Below, one piece after another: positions 25,070 to 33,875 of a DNA stretch of 40,676 nucleotides. Positions within the stretch are counted from its first letter, which is position 1; every line of letters starts with the position of its first letter. Source of the stretch: Pseudomonadota bacterium. GTDB taxonomy: Bacteria > Bdellovibrionota > UBA2428. A program made the translations under genes and the position numbers. The DNA is taken from contig JAGNHS010000027.1 in NCBI GenBank assembly GCA_018001635.1, positions 1 to 40,676 on the forward strand, given 5' to 3'. The notes under the pieces are model-generated. The model did no database searches, was not told where the DNA came from, and worked only from the letters and a program-made list of their open reading frames with translations.

Positions 25070-28000
25070 CTACCAAGTTTCATTAACGACGGAAGTGTCG
25101 ACATCGATCTCTTTAAATCTTGTTTTAAACCATTCAAGAGTGTCAGGTGATATGGAATAACTTCTATGACGTGAATCTTTACTTCTAAGGAAGCTAACTA
25201 ATTGACCAATGCTTGGTATAGAAATTAAATAACGGTTCGTAAATTTGAGTTTACTTTTAGGGATCTCCAGTATTTCAATGGGGAGTTTGAAAAGTTCTTC
25301 TCTAGGCATATTTCGTAACACTCTATTGGGTATGTATACATATTTTGTTTTCCTAGAGGAATTAGGCGCATTTTTAAAATAAGCTAGACGCGCGCTTAAA
25401 TATGTTAAAGCTTCTGGGGGATTCTCGTTTCCGACTCTTTGAAAAAGATCTCCTACCGTTTGCCAATTTTGTTTTTGAGCCCTAGTTAGGACAAAGTCAG
25501 GCAGTTCTAAGCTGCTAAGATTTAGCTTTAATATTTCAGCAGTGGTTAGATTAAGTTTGTCGCCAAAACTTAGAAATTCAGCATCAGCTTTGTAGGGATA
25601 AAAAGAAGCTTCACTGGTGTCGGAATCTTCATTGAGCTCGAAGGGTGTGGCCCAAAAATTTGGGTTTTGAGAGATCTGCTTCATTCCAAGTGTTAAATTC
25701 CATCTGTCTAAAGCTTCGCGTGTTAAGCGCATAGATTTTTGCCCGAAGTTTCTCAATCGCAATAAATCGTATTCAGTGAGTTTTATAAGGTCGTTCACTG
25801 ATCGACTTTGGAAACGAGTTTCTACATAGGGATTTCTATTATTGTAAGTACGATTATTAATGAATTGCTCAACGGTGTGGTAGAGCTCGAGAAACTCTAA
25901 AGGAAAATCAAATATCTCTAAGCTCCAATTTTTAATGGAATGTAAATAACTTGAGGCGATATAAACATGTGTTGAGTGTTTGTATTGAGAGGGGGCGTTC
26001 TTGAATAATCCAATTCTGGAGTATAGGTATTCTCGTCTTTTATAGCCTAGATTTTGTCTTTTGGAAGCAAATTCTACGGCTTCACCAATGGTTTCGCCAC
26101 TCCTAGAAATCAAATTGTTTAGAAAGTACTCGGGTAAATCAAGTGATTTAATGGGCAGCTTTAAAACGTCATCCCATTCTAAATTCAAATGAGCTTTAAA
26201 GGGGACTTGCTCTTTAGCGTATTGTAAAAATTTGAGATAATTAAACACCTCTTCAGAATGTTGAGCCATGTAATAAAAAGTGTCGAACTCATACATGTTT
26301 ATGTCGGAAGTGTTGATCTCTTCTCCATGAATTTTTCGTTTTGAATATATCCTTATTTGTAAAAATTTATGAGCCTGATAAATTTCCCAAAATAAGGGCT
26401 TAAGGGCTTTAATCACAAGTTCGGGAGGAATGTCCCATTCAGCTCGAGAACTTCGCGTGCAATGTCTTACAAAATTACGTAGTTCAACTTCGTTTAAATA
26501 TAAAAATGCTTGAATGAAATAGAGTTGACCTTCAAGTAGCATGCTTTTAGCTGCAATAGATAATTCTTTTTCTCCAATATTAATTCCTATAAAAGGCTGG
26601 AGTAAATTTGATAAATTCGGTACTTTTTTTCCACTGTGAATTATAGCGGCCATGTTACGTAAAAATTTTACGCCAAGATTGAAAAGCCTAGTGTTTTTAT
26701 CGTTTAAGGACCGATGACCTAAAAAGAAAGAATAATCTTCAGCTTTTGGAGTTTCTAAATAGTTTAGGACTTCGATTTTGTTATTTTTGCTTTTCGGGGC
26801 GCTTTCAGGCTCTACTTCATCTTCGATTTCTTCTTTGTCGCTTATTTCAGGTGCAGGAACCGGAGTTTCGATTTTCGGAGCCTGGGCATGCACTTCGACG
26901 AGTGAGGCCAACCATTTTTTAATTTCACTAGTGTCAGGTTTTAAAAGTTCACTAAAAACTTCAGCATGGGCTTCTTGAAATTCTTTGTTGTCTAAGGCTT
27001 CTGTTAATTCGACTTCAATCTTTTTTGCTTTCTTGGCAATTAAATGAGAGGCGCTTGGGTATTTTTCAAATTTTTGAAAATAGACTAGTAACTGATTAAG
27101 GCACTTGATGGTTGCAGAATTTGGACCGAAGGGATTTTGAGCTATCCAAAAATCTTTCATAGAAGCTTCAATTTTTCCTTGGATAGAGGCTAGAGCGGCA
27201 TCAATCTCTTCAGGGCTAGACTCGAGATTGAGACTAGCGTTTTCTTCAGTCTCTTTTTTTTCTCGTTTGCTGACTTTGTTTTGTCCTTGGAGTCGACTCC
27301 GTAGGGCTGAGTCTACGAGTGAAAATAATTCCGCAACTTCTGAGGAATCGATATCAAAAAATAGAGCAGCATCTAAATGTTCTTTTCCAGGATAGAGTCT
27401 AAAAGCTCTACCTAGATATTGTAGAATTTCTCGAGCACTCGTGCTGCGTCTTAAATCTAAATAAAACGATAGAGGAGGAGTGTCGTCGCCTTCTCCTAGT
27501 TTTTTAACAGTGATGAGTCCTTTGATTTTGTGTTCTTCCCAGTTTTTTCGACGTGTTTCTCTCTCTTTAGTTTCAACTTTCGAATGATAAGTTTCAAATC
27601 TTGCTCCATTGAGAAAATCACAGGAGTTTAGAAATTTAGAAACTTCTTCAGCTTCATCGGTGTCAGAAACAACGATTTTAACCATAGCATGTGCTTTTAG
27701 ATGTTCTTTTAGGAGTGTGAAAAAATGAGTGTAAAGTTTGGGGTTAACTTTAAAGCGCGCACCGACTTTAGTTTGCACCCACATGGCTTCATTAGAGTTC
27801 TCAGGTTTAGATTGAGGTCCTATTAAAATAAATTCACTAAATGGAGTGATATCGCCAGAGCTAATGGCTTTTTCAAGTTGAGAAATACTTTTAGCGCTAG
27901 GTCGATTGGAGGGAGTGCTACGAGCTAAATAATCTTCAGCATTATCAATGTAAGACCAAAATACTTTTCCTCGAAACAAATCCAATTGCAAATCGATGTT

Positions 28001-29143
28001 TCGATTTACAGGCGTTGCTGTGAGTGACAGCGTAAAGGCCTTCCAATCGTTGTGGTAGGGGCTCTTCATTCCTGCGCTAGCTTGACCTGTTCGCAGTCGA
28101 TTTAAAGCGGCAAATCTATTGGGGGCTCCCATATTATGAGCTTCATCTAATATTAAAAGTGAAGTTTCTTTTCGGAAATTAGTGATTTCATCTTCAGAGG
28201 CGTTAGCAATTCTTGCGGCAAAGCTTTCGTCTGTTGTGAAAAGTACCGTCGGCATTTTATCTAACGAGCTAACAGCTTTTAGGAGATCTTTTACGCTGAG
28301 ATTGAGATTGTGTTTGTTCTTTCCTGGTCCGCCCCAATATTTACTTTTAAAAAAATGTTTGTTTTCGGGGTCTTTGTGGAGCTCGTTTTCAACGTCGCTC
28401 GCTGTGTCTTGAGAGAGTTCGTTTTCTGGAAGGACAACTATAATGAGTCGACCGGTACTTCGACCTTCGGCAATATCGGCCAGTTGTTCTCGAATGCCTT
28501 TTTTGAGTAAAAAAGTTTTTCCAGTGGCCGTGGGGGCGACCCAGGCTAAGTCTTGTTGCCCTGCTTTTTTTGTTTCTTCAAAAACGTGTGCAATTTCATG
28601 CTGTACATCTTTTGGATGAAAAGTTTTTTCGGAATTGTTTTTTCTTTCGCTGTTGATTTCTTCGGTGGAACTTTGAGGGTGAACGTTTGAGCTCACTAAA
28701 AATTGTTTTAAAAGTGATGGAGTGTCTTGGATGTATTTATAGTCATGAGTTAAATTGAGAATTCTATAATCATCGTTTGAGCTAATTTCGTTTTTCGCAT
28801 TTTCATTGGACCATCGTATTTTTAAAGTTTTATGACCAACATTTCTTATTTCGACTTCATTTTCGTTCAAAACTTTTAATCTAAATGCGTCTGGATGCTT
28901 TTCAAAGACTAAGGATTTTCCACCTTGAGCCAAAAGAGCTTTCACAAGCTCTTGGCGCTCAGGGCCTAGGCGGCTGAGCTCGGGAACTATTGCGGATTCG
29001 CATTCGGCAATGGACTGAGCAAAGGGGCCGTTAAATTCCGCCTGAGCATTATTAGCTTTTAAAATTGATAGGCTTAAAATTATGACAACTAATTGAAAAG
29101 CATTAGTATTCTTGAGTTTTTTAAGCGGCTTTGGGAAACGCAT
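25070..29143 (-). CDS. Predicted exported SF2 helicase/ATPase with duplicated alpha-CTD-like HhH modules
   Basis: The 1357-residue protein begins with a Sec-type signal peptide (basic residues 2-12, hydrophobic 15-29, cleavage AQA-E at 35/36). The helicase core follows. Walker A is APTATGKT (203-210), motif II is LDEAHN (332-337), motif III is LTATP (about 372-376) and motif VI is QYLGRAFR (about 572-579). This order defines superfamily 2 DEAH ATPases. After an acidic linker (about 760-790), the C-terminal 570 residues contain RNFGQKS-type segments like the RNA polymerase alpha C-terminal domain (DLLRLRNFGQKS, about 1127-1138). A unit of about 205-212 residues is present twice. Substrate and export are unproven. 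No ribosome site precedes the ATG. Confidence 0.8.
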   Translation of the reverse strand: MRFPKPLKKLKNTNAFQLVVIILSLSILKANNAQAEFNGPFAQSIAECESAIVPELSRLGPERQELVKALLAQGGKSLVFEKHPDAFRLKVLNENEVEIRNVGHKTLKIRWSNENAKNEISSNDDYRILNLTHDYKYIQDTPSLLKQFLVSSNVHPQSSTEEINSERKNNSEKTFHPKDVQHEIAHVFEETKKAGQQDLAWVAPTATGKTFLLKKGIREQLADIAEGRSTGRLIIVVLPENELSQDTASDVENELHKDPENKHFFKSKYWGGPGKNKHNLNLSVKDLLKAVSSLDKMPTVLFTTDESFAARIANASEDEITNFRKETSLLILDEAHNMGAPNRFAALNRLRTGQASAGMKSPYHNDWKAFTLSLTATPVNRNIDLQLDLFRGKVFWSYIDNAEDYLARSTPSNRPSAKSISQLEKAISSGDITPFSEFILIGPQSKPENSNEAMWVQTKVGARFKVNPKLYTHFFTLLKEHLKAHAMVKIVVSDTDEAEEVSKFLNSCDFLNGARFETYHSKVETKERETRRKNWEEHKIKGLITVKKLGEGDDTPPLSFYLDLRRSTSAREILQYLGRAFRLYPGKEHLDAALFFDIDSSEVAELFSLVDSALRSRLQGQNKVSKREKKETEENASLNLESSPEEIDAALASIQGKIEASMKDFWIAQNPFGPNSATIKCLNQLLVYFQKFEKYPSASHLIAKKAKKIEVELTEALDNKEFQEAHAEVFSELLKPDTSEIKKWLASLVEVHAQAPKIETPVPAPEISDKEEIEDEVEPESAPKSKNNKIEVLNYLETPKAEDYSFFLGHRSLNDKNTRLFNLGVKFLRNMAAIIHSGKKVPNLSNLLQPFIGINIGEKELSIAAKSMLLEGQLYFIQAFLYLNEVELRNFVRHCTRSSRAEWDIPPELVIKALKPLFWEIYQAHKFLQIRIYSKRKIHGEEINTSDINMYEFDTFYYMAQHSEEVFNYLKFLQYAKEQVPFKAHLNLEWDDVLKLPIKSLDLPEYFLNNLISRSGETIGEAVEFASKRQNLGYKRREYLYSRIGLFKNAPSQYKHSTHVYIASSYLHSIKNWSLEIFDFPLEFLELYHTVEQFINNRTYNNRNPYVETRFQSRSVNDLIKLTEYDLLRLRNFGQKSMRLTREALDRWNLTLGMKQISQNPNFWATPFELNEDSDTSEASFYPYKADAEFLSFGDKLNLTTAEILKLNLSSLELPDFVLTRAQKQNWQTVGDLFQRVGNENPPEALTYLSARLAYFKNAPNSSRKTKYVYIPNRVLRNMPREELFKLPIEILEIPKSKLKFTNRYLISIPSIGQLVSFLRSKDSRHRSYSISPDTLEWFKTRFKEIDVDTSVVNETW

Positions 29144-29152
29144 TTAGACGGC

Positions 29153-29181
29153 CTTATAGCAATAATTATGCAATGCGTCAA
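29153..29181 (-). promoter_or_regulatory. Sigma-70-type promoter of the helicase gene, near-leaderless
   Basis: On the minus strand TTGACG (29181-29176), 17 bases and TATAAG (29158-29153) form a strong promoter. Transcription would start near 29146, about three bases before the ATG at 29143, so the mRNA would be practically leaderless. Confidence 0.65.
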
Positions 29182-29215
29182 TAATGCAGAGTTGTTTGTC
29201 TCAGTCTTTAGAGGG

Positions 29216-30763
29216 CTAATCCAGCAAAGAAGCTTCGCAATCTTCAATAAATACTACAGTTTCGAAAGCCCCTTGAGAAACGTTGGTGAGGTTTTTACCG
29301 AGTCTCATATTGGCGCGAGCCCAGGGAGATGTGCCAGGCATTACGCTACCCATGAAAACATAAGTGATGGGTCGTAAATCTAGCATGAATTGAATCCATG
29401 GAGTTTCAGTGGGTAAATAAGAAAAATTCACAAAGGGTTGCACAACAAAGTTAGGAAACTCTCGATCATTATATTTTCCCCAAGCTCTCAAGGTGTCGAG
29501 ATATTTTCGTATGGCTTTCCAGTTTTTTTCAGGATATTTGGCTCGCGGATAAACTTCTTCGCCTTGAGTTCCATTTGTGGTTTTTAAAATAAAATTTTCT
29601 CCATAAAGTTCTTCAGCTGCGTCGAGATCGGCTAAGTTTTGAACCGGAAAACTTTCTAATGTCTTAATATGAGGAGTTTGGCCTTCGAAAAATTCGGTGA
29701 TTTGATCCATATAAGGCAAGAGTGCTTTAGAGCTAAGAGTATTTACAAAGGGTCCGTTAAATATTTTGAGATTGGGGCGAGCAGCAAGAAACTCTAGCCA
29801 TTCATCGTAAACATCCCAAGTTCCATTTGGGTGATCAATAAGCAGCAGAGCTTCAATAGATTCATTGTCAATTTTATCCATGAGTCCCTTAAGCTTTTTT
29901 CGATTTAAGTCAGTGCCATCGAATATTTTTTCTATACCAGCTGATTCTAAGGCCATGAGCTCTCTAATGTTTTCTTTGTCTTTAAAACTAAATGGAGTTT
30001 TATCTTCATCATCTTTGTCTTTGTCGAAATCAAAAATTGCTAAAGTTTTTTCGGGACTAGTACCTGCATTTTGCATGAAAACTTTGATAGCTGATACAAA
30101 ATCATCAGTGGATTTTTCCTGAGATTTTATTCCAGTCACAATAGAAAAGGGTTCTTTGAGATGGAAAGTGTCGGCGCGACCACCGATATTCCCAACGTTA
30201 TCCTCAATGAAAACCCAAATTCCACTGATAAGTCTTGCTAAATCGGGGCCGTATATAAAAGAAACATCATCGGGGTTTCTGCGCTTCCAAAAATTTCTAA
30301 TGCTTTCATAAGACCTTTGTGTTTCGTTTAAGCAAAGTTGTTCAATAAAATCTTTGCTAAAAATTCCCTTTTTTAAAATCTCGGGTTCTTCATTTATAAA
30401 TAGATCGATGAAGAGTTTTCTAAGAGCTTCAGCTCTTTGGGCTGTTGCCTTTTGTATGAATTGAAATTCGAGTCGACTTAAGGCCCAGGGCAAAGGCAAT
30501 ATTTTAATGTCATCTCCCATGGGTGAACTGCTTAAAATGGATGCTGCTATAGGTTTAGGTTTTAGTGGATTCTTTTTGATGCGTTTCTTAAGGGCTTGGA
30601 ATGCGGGACGTAGCTTCCCATTTTCATCATAGGCCTCGTTGTAGGCTTCAAAAGGGTGAAGGATTTCTTTTGCTTTAGAATCAGCAGAAGATGCGGGTTC
30701 GTAAAATCCAAGCATCGCAAAGGCGAAAATGAGAATATTTGAAGTACACTTTCGCCAAAGCAT
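29216..30763 (-). CDS. Predicted exported circularly permuted ATP-grasp enzyme
   Basis: The 515-residue protein has a signal peptide (cleavage near SSA-D, residue 27). It follows the plan of circularly permuted ATP-grasp proteins (CP_ATPgrasp, DUF404/407 type). YNEAYDENGKLRP (about 40-52) and LPWALSRLEFQFI...QRAEALRKLFIDLF (about 93-125) correspond to the family start. FILKTTNGTQGEEVYPRAK (about 396-413) is the nucleotide-binding loop, and FVVQPFVN, DLRPITYV and NLTNVSQGA (about 440-497) are the late ATP-grasp motifs. Such enzymes form amide bonds between a carboxylate and an amine, as in small peptide synthesis. The signal peptide is odd for an ATP-dependent ligase. It starts six bases after the cytochrome gene, so they form an operon. 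Confidence 0.78.
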   Translation of the reverse strand: MLWRKCTSNILIFAFAMLGFYEPASSADSKAKEILHPFEAYNEAYDENGKLRPAFQALKKRIKKNPLKPKPIAASILSSSPMGDDIKILPLPWALSRLEFQFIQKATAQRAEALRKLFIDLFINEEPEILKKGIFSKDFIEQLCLNETQRSYESIRNFWKRRNPDDVSFIYGPDLARLISGIWVFIEDNVGNIGGRADTFHLKEPFSIVTGIKSQEKSTDDFVSAIKVFMQNAGTSPEKTLAIFDFDKDKDDEDKTPFSFKDKENIRELMALESAGIEKIFDGTDLNRKKLKGLMDKIDNESIEALLLIDHPNGTWDVYDEWLEFLAARPNLKIFNGPFVNTLSSKALLPYMDQITEFFEGQTPHIKTLESFPVQNLADLDAAEELYGENFILKTTNGTQGEEVYPRAKYPEKNWKAIRKYLDTLRAWGKYNDREFPNFVVQPFVNFSYLPTETPWIQFMLDLRPITYVFMGSVMPGTSPWARANMRLGKNLTNVSQGAFETVVFIEDCEASLLD

Positions 30764-30769
30764 AATTAA

Positions 30770-33700
30770 TTAAAAGTTAACCGACCCATTATTGAAGGAT
30801 TTATTTTTATTTTCTTCGGCAGCGGGGATAAACTGTGTGGGATTTTCTCCATCAAGCTCCCCGAAGCCAAGTCCCTTATTGCCTATGCTGCTACATTCTT
30901 TTGCGTCAATTTTGGCTAATGTTGAATACACAAAACCATTGCGCTTATTGTTTTGAAAAATTGAATTTCTCAATATGACATTTGTATTTTTTTCAATTTG
31001 AATTCCATCATTTTCATTATCGTATGAAACTGTGTCATTAATTTTGATTAACTCACTTCCTTCTTTGATGAATATTCCGTTTTGTGAATTTTCACTTATT
31101 TTAGAGTTTTCAATTAAAAAATTCCCACTTTTTTGTAGACGAATTCCATGGTGCTTGTTCCTAAAAATAGAGGATTCGCTAATGCTTCCTTCTGCGCCTG
31201 TCACTACAAAGAGTCCACTTAATGAGTTTTCTGCAATGCTGAGTTTTTTAAGTTCGGCAAATCCGCTGCGATGCTCTATAGCTGCGTGATTAGAAAAAAT
31301 ATTTAAATCATTTGCAGTCCATTTATTTTTTACGTTTTCACCAAAGCTTGTGAGTGCAATTCCTGGAATATTGCTTATCGTAATATTGGAGAGCTTCGCT
31401 GGGCTGTTGATTAATACAATCCCATCTACAGTTCCAATGTCCTTGCTTAAGGAAACTTGTATGCTGAGTCTAATAAGCGAGTTATCAGCCCTTTTAAATT
31501 CATAAAGACTGATATCATCAACCTTGTGTTGAGCGACTCTATGAAAAGATTCGTCTTGAAATCGTATATTTTGTCCGTCAACGCGAATGAGTTGGTCGCC
31601 AATTTTGATGCCATTGTTTTCGGCGATACCCCCAGCTTCAATTGCTGAAACTTCTAGGTGCGAACCATTGTCGATAAATTTTACCCCTAAATCGATGCCT
31701 CTCACTGGATGAGCTTTAGCACGATCAGCGCCTGTGCTTGTAATACTGAGTTTGCTAATTTCTGCACCAGCGCCGTCAATTATGATGGCTGCTGAAGACC
31801 CTTCCGGTGGGACAATTTGAACTTCATTATTGGAGTTCGTAATTTTTCCTTCTAGGCGTATCGCACGGTTGATATAGAGTGATTCTTCGTATCGACCTGG
31901 TTCAATTAAAACTTTGTCACCGTTTCGTGCAAAATTTATCGCCGATTGAATAGTGGGATAAGCTGTGGAGGGGGTCTTAATGATTAATGTTTTAGTGTTT
32001 TCATCTTCAGCTATTTCCTTGCCACCAAATTCTACGGGTAATCTGGGTGTCTTTTCACTTGGATTTAGATTTAATTTTGAAGCAATCTTTTTAAATTTAT
32101 CAGCGAAAAACTTTCGATCTAAATTTGAGCCTTTTATGAGAGACAACGCCAGAATTCTAGTTTCATCGTCAGAACTTTTGGATAATTTATCAATGAAATT
32201 ATTGCCGCCAACACCTAACTCGCTTTGTAATGTTCCTACGCTGATTGGGGCGAGAAAAAGATCGTAAATAGCTCTAACGGGTTCAATTTCTGAATTGGGA
32301 TCAATTCCCATTTTTTGTAAAGCATTCGCAAAGCTTTTAGAATCTTTATCAAGAGCGATTTTGGCTTCAGTGTCTTTTGCAAAAAGATTTTTTACAAGTT
32401 GAGCATCAAGATTTCCAAAGTTTAAAGTTTCAACTATTGGAGCAATTTGGTCGAAGGGTCCTGGTTTGGGGGTTTTCATACCGGCATTATGACAGGAAAT
32501 GCAAGATATGCCGTTTACAATAAGACCTTTCGGGTGGGTGGTGTCTCGCACGATATTGCTGGGGCCTATGTTAAGTCGGTCGCCTTTATCATTAGTGAGT
32601 AAATAAGCTTGCATTCCATTGGGGAGTTTCCAAATCATTTCTCCCCCGTCGTGTTTAAAAACTCGATCAAAAGATATGCCCACTGATTCAGGGCCAAGAG
32701 GTGATGTGAAAATATCGTGTCCTTCTTCAGAATGTTTAAGTTCATCAAAGTCGTAGCTCTTCCAGTAATAAGAATTTCCGGGGACTTCGTGGCGCTCTAA
32801 CATTCTGTTACCAGTAGAAACGCCGCTGTCTTTAAATCCCAGTCTAAGGGCTCTACCTTGTCGAATGTTGTCGTCTACGTTGATTCCGAGTTGTCGTTCT
32901 ATAGTTGAATCAGCAAGTTTTTGAGGGATTCGAAGTATCGAGTGATAAAGGGGAGCTTGGCTAACGGCAAAAATAAACCAATCGGCTCTTAGTATGGGTA
33001 GCTCTGTTTGAGTTAACTCTTTGAGAGTATTTTCATCGATATTGTCTTGATTAAGACCGTATGGATAAAAACTTTCAATTTGCTTCCAATCACTATTGAA
33101 CCATGAATAGTTTTTTAAATTGATTCTTAAAAGAATTTTCTTATCATCAACAGCTGTGCTTAAAGCAATGTCTGGATTCATGATGCTCATTGAATTTAAA
33201 AGTTTATCAACAGCTTGTTTGGCAATTTTAAGTGTGTTGTCTGACAATAAAGGATTCCCGTTGGCATCCTTTCGATTGTAAAGACTGCTCAATGATAAAT
33301 AGCGAGTTGATTTTTGCGTTTTTGGATCTAAATTTTTTAAATCTTTAAGCGCGACACTAATGATTTCGGTATCACTGTAAAATTCTCTGCTATTATTCGA
33401 ATTAGAAGTTGAATTAATTTTTGTTGCGCCAGTTATCCAATCCTTTATGGTGTTCACTTCTTCGGGGCTTAATCTTTCGCGAAACTCTTTGTCGCCTTTT
33501 GCCCCATTAGATTGCGGCATTAAGTCTGAATCGTCGTCTGCTAATGTAATTCTTTGGTGAATAACAGATTTATTGGGATCTCCTGCGTTGACGTAATCTG
33601 CGTTGGCCCTAAGAGCTTCGAGATTTATACTTTTGTGCAATTCGGGTTTTTTATTTTTACGTCCGTTAGGGCTGTGACATTCTGAGCATTTTTCTTGGAA

Positions 33701-33808
33701 TATCTCTTTCACTTTGTTGTCGAGGGCTTCATCGGCTTGAGCGAAGAAGTTGAATAAAATCAGAGTTGCTATTAGTGAGAATTTTTTTGAAAAATGGAAA
33801 AATTGCAT
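30770..33808 (-). CDS. Exported cytochrome c / PDZ / right-handed beta-helix fusion
   Basis: The 1012-residue protein has a signal peptide ending QADEA. A c-type heme motif CSECH follows (41-45), with DLMPQSNG downstream offering the Met ligand. The context (EIFQEKCSECHS, RLSPEEVNTIKDWI) is that of planctomycete-type cytochrome c domains. A middle region of about 300 residues ends in a second heme motif CISCH (436-440). From about 640 the chain becomes a NosD/pectate-lyase-like parallel beta-helix (AYPTIQSAINFARNGDKVLI, later many NGI/HGI/DGI rungs), interrupted by a PDZ domain (about 704-790, EAGGIAENNGIKIGDQLIRV). It is probably periplasmic or outer-membrane associated. Substrate unknown; co-transcribed with the ATP-grasp gene. 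Confidence 0.82.
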   Translation of the reverse strand: MQFFHFSKKFSLIATLILFNFFAQADEALDNKVKEIFQEKCSECHSPNGRKNKKPELHKSINLEALRANADYVNAGDPNKSVIHQRITLADDDSDLMPQSNGAKGDKEFRERLSPEEVNTIKDWITGATKINSTSNSNNSREFYSDTEIISVALKDLKNLDPKTQKSTRYLSLSSLYNRKDANGNPLLSDNTLKIAKQAVDKLLNSMSIMNPDIALSTAVDDKKILLRINLKNYSWFNSDWKQIESFYPYGLNQDNIDENTLKELTQTELPILRADWFIFAVSQAPLYHSILRIPQKLADSTIERQLGINVDDNIRQGRALRLGFKDSGVSTGNRMLERHEVPGNSYYWKSYDFDELKHSEEGHDIFTSPLGPESVGISFDRVFKHDGGEMIWKLPNGMQAYLLTNDKGDRLNIGPSNIVRDTTHPKGLIVNGISCISCHNAGMKTPKPGPFDQIAPIVETLNFGNLDAQLVKNLFAKDTEAKIALDKDSKSFANALQKMGIDPNSEIEPVRAIYDLFLAPISVGTLQSELGVGGNNFIDKLSKSSDDETRILALSLIKGSNLDRKFFADKFKKIASKLNLNPSEKTPRLPVEFGGKEIAEDENTKTLIIKTPSTAYPTIQSAINFARNGDKVLIEPGRYEESLYINRAIRLEGKITNSNNEVQIVPPEGSSAAIIIDGAGAEISKLSITSTGADRAKAHPVRGIDLGVKFIDNGSHLEVSAIEAGGIAENNGIKIGDQLIRVDGQNIRFQDESFHRVAQHKVDDISLYEFKRADNSLIRLSIQVSLSKDIGTVDGIVLINSPAKLSNITISNIPGIALTSFGENVKNKWTANDLNIFSNHAAIEHRSGFAELKKLSIAENSLSGLFVVTGAEGSISESSIFRNKHHGIRLQKSGNFLIENSKISENSQNGIFIKEGSELIKINDTVSYDNENDGIQIEKNTNVILRNSIFQNNKRNGFVYSTLAKIDAKECSSIGNKGLGFGELDGENPTQFIPAAEENKNKSFNNGSVNF

Positions 33809-33875
33809 GCCGTGTCATTTAGGCTACTAATATTATTAAAGCAAGGTAGTTTTTAGAAGAGCACCTGGAATTGCA

